Assembly: GCA_039990395.1 (NCBI GenBank)
Contig: JBDXFZ010000041.1
Span: forward strand, 310,001 to 374,000
Origin: CALINF01 sp039990395
GTDB lineage: Bacteria > Pseudomonadota > Gammaproteobacteria > Pseudomonadales > Halieaceae
Length of the DNA stretch: 64,000 nucleotides
Direction: 5' to 3'
In this document: positions 17,078 through 25,013 of the stretch, piece after piece
How the letters are laid out: every line of letters begins with the position of its first letter
Position numbering within the stretch: the stretch's first letter is position 1
The notes under the pieces: model-generated
Database searches by the model: none
What the model was told of the DNA's origin: nothing
The model's input: the letters and a program-made list of their open reading frames with translations, nothing else
Translations under genes and position numbers: made by a program

Positions 17078-18820
17078 ATGGGTCTGATGGCCAGCTTTTT
17101 CAGAGCCTACCCCTGGCAATCGGCTCTCATGCTCGCAGCCCTGCTGCTCTCCGGTATTGCAGAAGGCATCGGGCTGTCTGCCCTGCTGCCGTTACTGAAT
17201 ATTGCTCTTGGCTATGACGCTACGGGAGAACTTACCGGCATTCCCTCGCAGAGCCAGAATTCTTTTGAACAAACTGTACTCGACACACTCGCTTGGATAG
17301 GCATCACACCAACACTGGGTAACATGCTGTGGATTCTTGTGATTGGTGTACTGGTTAAGAGCATATTTTTGTTGCTGGCGCAGCGCCAGGTAGGCTACAC
17401 AGCGGCACAGGTAGGCACCGACCTGCGGCTGGAAATGTTGCGTGCAGTACTGCTGAGCAAATGGGAGTACTTTTTACATCAGCCCGTAGGCAAGCTCACC
17501 AATGCCCTTGCCACGGAGGCACAACGGTCATCCGCTTCCTTCGTAAACGGTGCAACGGCTATCACCTTTTTTATCCAGGCTGTCATCTACGGCGGTATTG
17601 CTTTTGCCCTGTCCTGGCGTGCTTCGCTCGTAGCGATCGTTGCCGGAATCGTGGTCATCGGGTTATCTCATTTCCTTGTGCTAGTGACCCGCAAGGCTGG
17701 CAGCAAGCAAACAAGACTCTTGGGTTCGCTCATGGCTAACCTCACTGATACCCTGCAGTCCGTAAAGCCAATAAAGGCGATGGCACGAGAGCACCTCGCA
17801 GACAAAGTGCTCGAGCGCGATACATTACGCCTCAATCGCTCACTACGCCGTCAGGTTATGAGCGCGGCCGTTCTGGATTCTGCTCATGAGTTGATGTTTA
17901 CCGTTTTCATCTGCCTGGGCATTTACGTTGCACTGGATATCTTTGCGATGGATCTGCCGATGGTAATGGTTCTGGTCGTTGCTTTGGGTCGTGCGTTTAC
18001 ATTCTTTGGCAAAGTGCAAAAGCAGTATCAAAAGCTCGCCCAGGGCGAGAGTGCTTTCTGGTCCATAAAGGAAGCGATCGCGGCAGCAACCGATGCAGAA
18101 GAAGTACTCACTGGTGGAACCCCCCCACAACTACGGCAGGGCATCACTTTCGACAACGTTAATTTCAATTATGACCAGCATCCAATATTCAAAGGCTTGT
18201 CACTGCATATTAAGCAAGGTGGCCTCACCACTTTAGTTGGCCCTTCAGGTTCGGGTAAAACAACCATTATCGATCTAACTATTGGCTTGCTGCAGCCCCA
18301 ACAGGGATTTATCAGCATTGATGACGTGCCACTTAAAGACATCGATATCAAAGCGTGGCGGCGTATGATCGGCTACGTACCACAAGACACCATACTGCTG
18401 CACGACAGTATTCTTCACAATGTCACTCTGGGAGACCCTGAACTCGACGAGGCTGCGGCCGAGCAGGCCTTGCGCGCTGCCGGTGCTTGGGATTTCGTTG
18501 CGCAGCTGACTGACGGTATGCAAACCATTGTCGGTGAGCGCGGCGGTAAGCTATCAGGCGGACAGAGGCAACGCGTTGTCATAGCTCGCGCTCTTATCAA
18601 CAAACCGTCCTTACTCATCCTGGATGAGGCCACCAGTGCTCTGGATGCAGAGAGCGAAGATGCCGTGCGTCAAACAATGGAAGCGCTCAAGGGACAGCTC
18701 ACCATCTTGGCCATCTCACATAACCGAGCGCTGCTGGATGCCGCTGATCAGGTGTATCAAATGCAGGACGGTGTAGCTGTGCCTGTTGAGAACCATGCCA
18801 TTTCAGACCTTACCAAGTAG
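17078..18820 (+). CDS. MsbA-like ABC exporter (fused membrane and ATPase domains)
   Basis: A 580-residue half-transporter, expected to act as a homodimer flipping a lipid or glycolipid across the inner membrane. About six membrane helices fill residues 1-300. The ATPase domain has Walker A GPSGSGKTT (about 388), Q-loop YVPQDTILLHDS, signature LSGGQRQR, Walker B LLILDEATSALD and the switch histidine in AISHNR. GAAGGAA lies just before ATG 17078. It follows lptFG by 72 bases and its end overlaps the convergent ELM1-like gene by 18 bases. Lipid A-core, an undecaprenyl-linked glycan or a sphingolipid are all plausible cargo; the true msbA may be elsewhere. Confidence 0.85.
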   Translation: MGLMASFFRAYPWQSALMLAALLLSGIAEGIGLSALLPLLNIALGYDATGELTGIPSQSQNSFEQTVLDTLAWIGITPTLGNMLWILVIGVLVKSIFLLLAQRQVGYTAAQVGTDLRLEMLRAVLLSKWEYFLHQPVGKLTNALATEAQRSSASFVNGATAITFFIQAVIYGGIAFALSWRASLVAIVAGIVVIGLSHFLVLVTRKAGSKQTRLLGSLMANLTDTLQSVKPIKAMAREHLADKVLERDTLRLNRSLRRQVMSAAVLDSAHELMFTVFICLGIYVALDIFAMDLPMVMVLVVALGRAFTFFGKVQKQYQKLAQGESAFWSIKEAIAAATDAEEVLTGGTPPQLRQGITFDNVNFNYDQHPIFKGLSLHIKQGGLTTLVGPSGSGKTTIIDLTIGLLQPQQGFISIDDVPLKDIDIKAWRRMIGYVPQDTILLHDSILHNVTLGDPELDEAAAEQALRAAGAWDFVAQLTDGMQTIVGERGGKLSGGQRQRVVIARALINKPSLLILDEATSALDAESEDAVRQTMEALKGQLTILAISHNRALLDAADQVYQMQDGVAVPVENHAISDLTK

Positions 18821-19849
18821 CGATTTTATTGCGGCCACTGCGCGCTGCATGTCCGGCGATTTTTCTGTCGCAGTGGCAATCGGTGGTTCCTCGTCCAGCC
18901 AATGTACGCGGCCTGAGTCGCGCATTTGCTTATGCGCCAGCGAGATATCTCGCGATAAAGGCTGCCAAAGCCAACGTAGAATAAACGCATAGAGAGATGC
19001 GCCAAGCCTGAAATCTGTATCCACTTTCTGTGACGTGCGCATGCCTCCAAGGTCAAACATCTGCACCGGCTTACCTGTGGCACAGGCTTCAGACAGCATC
19101 GCAATGCTGTCGCCAGTCACTATCAGACTATCTGCCCAGGCCAACATACCCACGTAGGGATTGTCGCTAGCATCCGGCCCCCAACGGTAAAAGTAACCAG
19201 GGACATCGATGCCTGCCTCGAGCGCATCCGCAGCGCCGGGATTCGTGCGCGCACTCGTGGTGACAAGCAGAGCCCCACCCGCCTCCCGGGCAATCGATGA
19301 GGCCTGTGTCGCCAGTCTGTGAGCCGCTTTGGGACCAAACGTAAATGGACCGCTGTCTCCCCCAGCCACGACCGCTATAAGCGGACGCGGCAAATTTGCA
19401 AATGCACTTGCCCACTGATCTCGCGCCTGCGCAAGCCGTTCGGGGGACAGGCCATGAAGCGTCAGCATATTGCTAACGACATTAGGTTTGTCTGGCACTC
19501 GGTACTGAGGGGTGGTGATTACCAGATCAAACGAGCTGAGTGGAGCCCAAGGGCGCCCAACGTGCACATAGCGCGTGTGGCCTCCAGATTGCTCACGTAT
19601 CCATCGGCAAACAGGTTCATTGCGAACGCCGCAGGACACGACAAGATCAGGCCAGGGGGCGTGAAGCATTTTCGCCGAATTGGTAGTAATACCGCGCAAC
19701 GTTGTCTGGCCCAAAACATGCGGTAACGTAACAAAGGTGCGGTAGTTCAGGGCTTTGATTTCACAGGACCAACCCAGAGCCTCTACAAGGGCGCGTACCT
19801 GGCCCCGCTCGCCTGAGCGGTAGGCGTCGATCAGCCAAACCACTGGCAT
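18803..19849 (-). CDS. ELM1-like protein, copy 3 (putative glycosyltransferase)
   Basis: A 348-residue ELM1-like protein closest to copy 1: VVWLIDAYRSGERGQ at the start, APWPDLVVSCGVRNEPVCRWI, EQSGG, HVGRPWAPLSSFDLVITT, IAVVAGGDSGPFTFG, DNPYVGMLAWADSLIVTGDSIAMLSEA and GKPVQMFDL. ATG 19849 has GGAG about 10 bases upstream. It lies just before the acyl carrier protein, divergent from it, and so bridges the glycan and lipid regions. Molecular activity not proven; glycosyl transfer to a lipid is the working idea. Confidence 0.75.
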   Translation of the reverse strand: MPVVWLIDAYRSGERGQVRALVEALGWSCEIKALNYRTFVTLPHVLGQTTLRGITTNSAKMLHAPWPDLVVSCGVRNEPVCRWIREQSGGHTRYVHVGRPWAPLSSFDLVITTPQYRVPDKPNVVSNMLTLHGLSPERLAQARDQWASAFANLPRPLIAVVAGGDSGPFTFGPKAAHRLATQASSIAREAGGALLVTTSARTNPGAADALEAGIDVPGYFYRWGPDASDNPYVGMLAWADSLIVTGDSIAMLSEACATGKPVQMFDLGGMRTSQKVDTDFRLGASLYAFILRWLWQPLSRDISLAHKQMRDSGRVHWLDEEPPIATATEKSPDMQRAVAAIKSLLGKV

Positions 19850-19922
19850 TCGCGTTGCTCCATGGGTATAGTCCCTGTCTTTAAAATCGGCGTCTCACGT
19901 GTGGCGCAAGGGTAACAATGGA

Positions 19923-20165
19923 ATGGTTGATTACCAAGAATACCTTGCCTTTATTTATTCAGCTTTGGAATCTCTGAACAAAAAAAAGATCGTGTTGTCA
20001 GAAGATACTGAGCTTGTCGGAGACATTGGGCTGAGCTCACTAGAGGTCATGGAGTTTATCGAAAAGATCGAGGATCACTTCGACATTTCCATCCCGCTGA
20101 ATATTCTGCCAGACGTCAGTACTATTGGTGAGCTTGCGAAGAAAATCCATCAGTTAAATTTGTAA
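19923..20165 (+). CDS. Acyl carrier protein, dedicated to the adjacent SPT-like enzyme
   Basis: An 80-residue acidic carrier protein. The phosphopantetheine attachment serine is S39 in DIGLSSLEVMEFIEKIE, placed before leucine as in all ACPs, though the usual aspartate before it is a serine. ATG 19923 is chosen over the GTG at 19899 because AAGGG lies about 10 bases upstream and MVDYQEYLAF is a normal ACP start. It is 41 bases upstream of the SPT-like gene. In Caulobacter and Sphingomonas sphingolipid loci an ACP also adjoins SPT and supplies the acyl thioester; the acyl-AMP ligase at 25014 would load it and the PPTase at 2145 could activate it. Confidence 0.88.
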   Translation: MVDYQEYLAFIYSALESLNKKKIVLSEDTELVGDIGLSSLEVMEFIEKIEDHFDISIPLNILPDVSTIGELAKKIHQLNL

Positions 20166-20206
20166 GGCACCACTTCATACACGCCACTGCGGGGACTCTA
20201 GACTCC

Positions 20207-21415
20207 ATGCTTTTTGACAAATTTCAGGCAATGGCAGACTTTCGTGCAGAACTCGCTGAGCAAGACGTAGCTCCGTTCGGCGCTGTCACGGAAAAAATTC
20301 TCTCTGCCACAGAAGGCATTGTGCAGGGGCACAAGGTTATCCTAGCCGGCACAAACAACTATCTTGGCCTCTCATACGATGCCCGCTGCATCGCCAAAGC
20401 ACAGGAAGCCGCCCAACTATGGGGTACCGGCACTACCGGCTCGCGGCTGGCAAACGGCTCTTTTGAGGGACACCAGGCCCTGGAAGATGAAATCGCTGCA
20501 TTTTACGGTGTGAATCACGCTATCGCGTTTTCAACAGGCTACGCCGCGACGATGGGCATGTGCGCCACACTTGCGGGACCCGGCGATGTGATACTACTGG
20601 ACGCTGACAGCCATTCCAGCATTTACTCTGGCGTCAAGCTCAGTGGTGCAGACATCATCCGTTTCAAGCACAGCAACCCGGATGATCTGGCCAAGCGTTT
20701 GCGCCGACTGGGCGATAGAGCAGGACAGGCCCTTATCATCGCAGAAGGCATCTACTCGATGCTCGGTGACGTGGCGCCACTGCAGGAGATCGCTGCAGTA
20801 AAGCGTGAATATGGTAGCTATCTGCTCGTAGACGAGGCTCATTCGATGGGCGTTTTGGGAGACAGTGGCCGCGGTGCGGCGCAGGCAGCCGGGGTAGAAA
20901 GCGATGTGGACTTCATAGTAGGCACGTTCAGCAAAAGCCTGGGCTCTGTCGGGGGATTTTGCGTAAGTCCTCACGCCGAGTTAGAACACATCCGTTTCTG
21001 CATCAACGCCTACATTTTTACGGCTTCATCATCGCCATCTGTTGTCGCTTCAACACGCGAAGCACTGCGTATTATCAGCAGCGAACCAGAGCTTCGTACG
21101 CAGCTCTGGCAAAACTCAAATCGACTCTATGATGGCCTGAAATCTTTGGGGCTAAAGGTCGGACCTAGCGCCAGCCCTGTGATTGCAATTGAGTTCGAAG
21201 ATCATGCTAAGACCATCGCATGCTGGCAGGGACTAATGGACCGAGGCGTTTACGTAAACCTGGTCGTACCGCCAGCCTCTCCCTCGTCCAACTTTCTGTT
21301 GCGCAATAGCGTCAGTGCAGCGCACACACCTCAGCAAATCGATACCATCATAGCGGCGTATGCATCACTCAAAGACAGTGGCATGCTCACCTCGGCAGAG
21401 TACGACGCGGCCTAA
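20207..21415 (+). CDS. Serine palmitoyltransferase-like alpha-oxoamine synthase
   Basis: PLP enzyme condensing an amino acid with an acyl thioester and releasing CO2; with serine this gives 3-ketosphinganine, the first step of sphingolipid synthesis. The 402-residue protein has NNYLGLS near 50, GTGTTGSRLANGSF, the LVDEAHSMGVLG segment (D209-H212) and the PLP lysine K243 in TFSKSLGSVGG. The family also holds AONS (BioF), KBL and ALAS. The adjacent ACP and the nearby ceramide-synthase-like, acyl-AMP ligase and ceramide-reductase-like genes favour SPT over BioF, and no biotin genes are near. Confidence 0.84.
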   Translation: MLFDKFQAMADFRAELAEQDVAPFGAVTEKILSATEGIVQGHKVILAGTNNYLGLSYDARCIAKAQEAAQLWGTGTTGSRLANGSFEGHQALEDEIAAFYGVNHAIAFSTGYAATMGMCATLAGPGDVILLDADSHSSIYSGVKLSGADIIRFKHSNPDDLAKRLRRLGDRAGQALIIAEGIYSMLGDVAPLQEIAAVKREYGSYLLVDEAHSMGVLGDSGRGAAQAAGVESDVDFIVGTFSKSLGSVGGFCVSPHAELEHIRFCINAYIFTASSSPSVVASTREALRIISSEPELRTQLWQNSNRLYDGLKSLGLKVGPSASPVIAIEFEDHAKTIACWQGLMDRGVYVNLVVPPASPSSNFLLRNSVSAAHTPQQIDTIIAAYASLKDSGMLTSAEYDAA

Positions 21416-21438
21416 ACGCCCCGTCAACATCATCTGCA

Positions 21439-22362
21439 ATGCAGCAACAGTTTGCACAGATTTCCGATCTACATCTGAGTTCTCTCGAAGACATCGACTG
21501 GCGAGACTTTCTCAACAAACGCGCGCTGGGCTATCTCTCCTGGAAACGAAAACGGCAGTTTGAGCACCAAATGCCTGTGCTGGATGCACTGCGCGACGAC
21601 TTGCGACAGTACCAGTTGGATCAGATTTTGGTGTCTGGCGACCTGACTCACGTTGGCCTGCCACACGAGTTTAAAGAGGCAAGGCAATGGCTGGAGCAAC
21701 TGGACGATGCTGATAACATTGCACTGGTACCCGGCAACCATGACGCATACGTGCGCAGTGATTGGCTCAAGACCTTCGCATTGTGGCAGGCGTACATGAC
21801 CTCCGATAGCGAAACGCCAGGGGCGGCCGACTTTACCAATTTCCCCACACTACGCGTGCGCGGCGGAATTGCCTTCATTGGTCTCTCTACCGCCTGCCCC
21901 AAGCCGCCGCTGATGGCCTCTGGCACGGTAGGACAATCACAATTGGCAAAGCTCCCAGGGTTGCTGGCCAGAGCAGGTCGCGATGGCCTGTTCAGGGTAG
22001 TGTATCTGCATCACTCTCCCGTGGTCGGCGAGGAGAAATGGCGTAAGCGACTTACCGATGCAGCTGCGGTGACAGCCATTGTTGCCCGACATGGCGCAGA
22101 ACTGATTCTGCATGGTCATGGTCACCGGGCACACCAATCAGAATTAGTCACCGACCAGGGCGCGCGACCGGTGATTGCCGTGCCATCCGCATCAGCTATG
22201 GGTTTGGGTCACGGTGATGTAGCCGCATACAACTGTTACCGCGTGGAGCCTAGAGAAACGGAGTGGCTGCTTGAAATCGAAACCCGCCACTTCGAAAAAA
22301 AGAGCGAAACCTTCGTGACGAGTCAGCCACAGACGCTAACCATCGAGCGCTGGACGAATTAG
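21439..22362 (+). CDS. Calcineurin-like metallophosphoesterase
   Basis: A 307-residue dimetal phosphoesterase. All five blocks are visible: ISDLH near residue 8, VSGDLTH near 65, PGNHD near 98, LHHSP near 190 and HGHGH near 222. No signal peptide, so cytosolic. It starts 23 bases after the SPT-like stop and is probably in the same transcript as ACP and SPT. A lipid-phosphate or nucleotide-lipid substrate would fit the setting (compare the LpxH type), but the substrate is not readable. It ends one base from the convergent NTP-transferase gene. Confidence 0.82.
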   Translation: MQQQFAQISDLHLSSLEDIDWRDFLNKRALGYLSWKRKRQFEHQMPVLDALRDDLRQYQLDQILVSGDLTHVGLPHEFKEARQWLEQLDDADNIALVPGNHDAYVRSDWLKTFALWQAYMTSDSETPGAADFTNFPTLRVRGGIAFIGLSTACPKPPLMASGTVGQSQLAKLPGLLARAGRDGLFRVVYLHHSPVVGEEKWRKRLTDAAAVTAIVARHGAELILHGHGHRAHQSELVTDQGARPVIAVPSASAMGLGHGDVAAYNCYRVEPRETEWLLEIETRHFEKKSETFVTSQPQTLTIERWTN

Positions 22363-22363
22363 C

Positions 22364-23203
22364 TCAAACGGCGTCTAGATCCTCAAGGTCTTCAGCAGCC
22401 GCTTTTTCAACAGCGCCACGAACTAGTACCAGATCGGCAATCGAGTCCACATCAATAGCGGCATTGGGGTACGGTAGAACAACGGCGCGGATGCGCAGAC
22501 CCAGACGCTTGCCAAGCTTGGCGAGCGCTTCCTCCAACGACAGCAAGCCCAGCCGGTAGCGGATCACTGCCCACCAGCCAAGCAAACTAATCACCACCAG
22601 AGGTTTCTTACGTTGTCGCTCGATTTTGCGCCAGAATCTGGCCGCTCTACGGCCCTCTGGCGTGAGAAACGCAAACAGGTTACAGCCGCAAAAGTCACCG
22701 TCGCTGAAGCGCAAAACTGTTTTCTTGATGCCGGGGTAAGCTTCTGTCACCAGCGCATGCGGTGCCAGTCCTACCGCCACATCTACGTCATCAGCCAGGC
22801 TTTGGCGAGCAAATGCGTCCACCATTTCGTGAGTTAACAAGGGGTGATCGGCCGTGGTAACGAGAATTGGCTCATCAGGAGGGATCATTTGCATAACATT
22901 GAATGCGCTGGTGGAAGGGCTAGCCGCTGCCTCGAGCCACCCTACCTCACCGGATTCAATCCATTGTGTCAGCATCTCATCTTTAGAGGTTTCACTGGCC
23001 TCGGGGCCCGACAGTGTGATGCTGTTGACCAGCTGCGAAGCGCGAAGCGCGTTCAGTACACGCCGCACCATTGGCAGACCATCGATATCAATCATCGCCT
23101 TGCAATCGCCATCAGACGCCTCGATCAAGGCGTCCGCCTTGGTACGATCACCCGCCAGAACAATAACGCTCAACTTTTGCTGGATATCTGTAATCAGTTG
23201 CAT
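22364..23203 (-). CDS. MobA-like NTP transferase
   Basis: A 279-residue nucleotidyltransferase-fold protein: LSVIVLAGDRTKADAL (a modified LAGG-x-R loop), K-A-M-I-DIDGLPMVRRVL, then VTTADHPLLT, where the D corresponds to the metal-binding residue after the fourth strand. The C-terminal third (FWRKIERQRKKPLVVISLLGWW) is unusual and partly hydrophobic. It is encoded 20 bases downstream of the ceramide-synthase-like gene on the same strand. In Caulobacter a cytidylyltransferase (CpgD) makes the activated glycerate used for ceramide phosphoglycerate headgroups; I suspect a similar role but cannot confirm orthology. Confidence 0.68.
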   Translation of the reverse strand: MQLITDIQQKLSVIVLAGDRTKADALIEASDGDCKAMIDIDGLPMVRRVLNALRASQLVNSITLSGPEASETSKDEMLTQWIESGEVGWLEAAASPSTSAFNVMQMIPPDEPILVTTADHPLLTHEMVDAFARQSLADDVDVAVGLAPHALVTEAYPGIKKTVLRFSDGDFCGCNLFAFLTPEGRRAARFWRKIERQRKKPLVVISLLGWWAVIRYRLGLLSLEEALAKLGKRLGLRIRAVVLPYPNAAIDVDSIADLVLVRGAVEKAAAEDLEDLDAV

Positions 23204-23223
23204 GATGTGTCTACAGTGGCTTC

Positions 23224-24366
23224 CTACAGTGACTTTTCAAAGAGGCGATAGCGTTTATAGGCTTCGCCGCCAATCGTTTCGATAATGTTTCGCATGCCGG
23301 CATTGCTCTCGAGTATCCAGCCCATCTCCACATCTTCTACACCGCGTGCATGCAGCGCTTTACGCACACCATCGATCACTAGAAAGGCCAAGGTTGGCCC
23401 TAGCCTGGAGTGCTGGTGCTCCTGACGAACACCCATCAGCGGAATTCGCGCTGTTCGCGGGTGTCGGACTTTCAGCCGCCACAATAGCTTGAGCCAACCA
23501 AAGGGGAGTAGCTTGCCTTTCAGGTCTCGGCTTGCTTCGTTGATATTGGGCAGTGCCACAATAAACGCGACCGGCTCTCCATCAAGCTCGGCGATCTGTA
23601 TATAGTCGTCCGGCATGAGCTTAATCAATGTTTTGACGGTCTCTTCCCAGTCCGCCGCCGCCAGTGGCACGAACCCCCAGTTGTTCTGCCAGGCGTCGTT
23701 GAAGATATCGCGCATTATCTCAGCATCGCGAGCCAGATCCTTGCGCGATGCACAGCGCACCACTACCCGCTCGGACACTCGCTGCGCAAGCTTGGTCATC
23801 ACCCTTGGCGCTTCAAAGTCCGGGCGCACATGATAAGCCAACAAGTCTTGCACAGGACTATACCCCTGCGCCTCGATGGCACCGCCGTAATAGGGTCGTG
23901 CATGACCCATGAGCACAAATGGAGGGGTCGTAAACCCATCTACGAGTAGCCCTACCTCTTCATTGATATGCAGGTTGAACGGCCCTCGAGCGCACTGCAT
24001 TCCCTCGCTACGTAACCACTCTTCCGCGGCGCCAAATAGAGCCGTGAAAACAGCCGGGTCGTCGTCCGCCTCCAGCATGCCGAAGTACCCTGCCGCATCA
24101 TTGTGCTGCTGCAGATGCATTTCATCGATTTGAGCAGTGATACGCCCCACCGGTCGATCGCCTTTGAAAGCGACCCAGCCGCGCCAGCGGGCATGTTGGA
24201 AGAAGTGATTGTGTGGTGAGAAGCGTTCCTTCTGTTCAAAATCCAGTGGGGCAACCCAGGCAGGATCTGACGAGTAAAGACGATGCGGCAGAGCCAGAAA
24301 GTCTCGCAATTGCTTGCGGTCAGAGACGACTTCCAGTCGAATCAGGGAAGGGCCGCTATCACTCAC
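23224..24366 (-). CDS. GNAT-superfamily N-acyltransferase, bacterial ceramide synthase-like
   Basis: A 380-residue protein with a tandem GNAT-like organisation: LPHRLYSSDPAWVAPLDFEQ near 25, GRITAQIDE near 94, GFFGMLE-like YFGMLEADDD, ARGPFNLHINEEVGLL near 150, and a C-terminal acetyltransferase-like domain ending MGWILESNAGMRNIIETIGG and YKRYRLFEK. This pattern matches the Caulobacter ceramide synthase (CerS/bCerS) family, often misannotated as a dATP pyrophosphohydrolase. It would N-acylate 3-ketosphinganine at the membrane. GTG start at 24366. It shares the divergent gap with the acyl-AMP ligase gene. Assignment rests on pattern memory plus an otherwise complete pathway around it. Confidence 0.75.
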   Translation of the reverse strand: MSDSGPSLIRLEVVSDRKQLRDFLALPHRLYSSDPAWVAPLDFEQKERFSPHNHFFQHARWRGWVAFKGDRPVGRITAQIDEMHLQQHNDAAGYFGMLEADDDPAVFTALFGAAEEWLRSEGMQCARGPFNLHINEEVGLLVDGFTTPPFVLMGHARPYYGGAIEAQGYSPVQDLLAYHVRPDFEAPRVMTKLAQRVSERVVVRCASRKDLARDAEIMRDIFNDAWQNNWGFVPLAAADWEETVKTLIKLMPDDYIQIAELDGEPVAFIVALPNINEASRDLKGKLLPFGWLKLLWRLKVRHPRTARIPLMGVRQEHQHSRLGPTLAFLVIDGVRKALHARGVEDVEMGWILESNAGMRNIIETIGGEAYKRYRLFEKSL

Positions 24367-25013
24367 TCTATGGCCATCCGGTCGCGGGAGAAGATCCTAG
24401 GCTGGACGGCCTTAAATAGCGTTGCAGATTGGTCTGGAGCACCCGATATTTCCCCGATAAAGTGATTCATAAGCAAACGCCAAGTTGAGTATGTGACCTG
24501 CGCCCGCGATCTCTTGCTGAGCACCCTGATTTCAGGGGGTTACAGCGTACGACCCCTGCAGCTAGCGTCTTAGGGGTTATTATTGGAATCGGCGTCAGCA
24601 TACACCCTGCACGCATATGATCACAGATTCTGAAAGTCATCAAGCGAGCTGTCGCAACCGCCGGCGATGCTCCCAAAGCGACCTCATTCCACATCCTTCA
24701 ATGCCAACTGAGTTCGCTACAGTGTGCTAGGCCACTGATTACGGCGCACTTGAGGGCCTTTTAAAGTGGTATTTTTCCATATCAGCCATCTAGCTCGAAA
24801 TGCTAGTCTTCGCAAAGTGGAAATAAGTGCTGAGTCACGCGACATTACGCAGACTACACACTGACACGCTGTGCAAGAATAGCCCTGCCCTTCACTTAAA
24901 GATGAATGCGGGGTTCTGACATCCATCGACGTATCTTCGAGACGCAAATGTACGTCGGAGATTCTTGTGGTTTGGCTTATAGCGCCTGACTAGCAAAAAT
25001 AGAGGGACACCCA
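24367..25013. other. Long intergenic gap between ceramide-synthase-like and acyl-AMP ligase genes
   Basis: A 647-base gap between two divergent genes, by far the longest in the window. Short reading frames at 24467-24694 and 24717-24947 lack ribosome-binding sites and family features. No tRNA fold or repeat was seen. AGGGA precedes the TTG at 25014. It presumably holds both promoters; a small RNA or a decayed gene is possible. Confidence 0.45.

Noticed and set aside
20207..21415. Reading the alpha-oxoamine synthase as BioF (biotin synthesis)
   Set aside because: No bioA/bioC/bioD/bioH neighbours; an ACP immediately upstream and ceramide genes downstream favour SPT. A phylogeny would settle it.
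24467..24947. Two small minus-strand frames in the 24.4-25.0 kb gap
   Set aside because: No start signals, Cys/Arg/Ser-rich translations and no family features.
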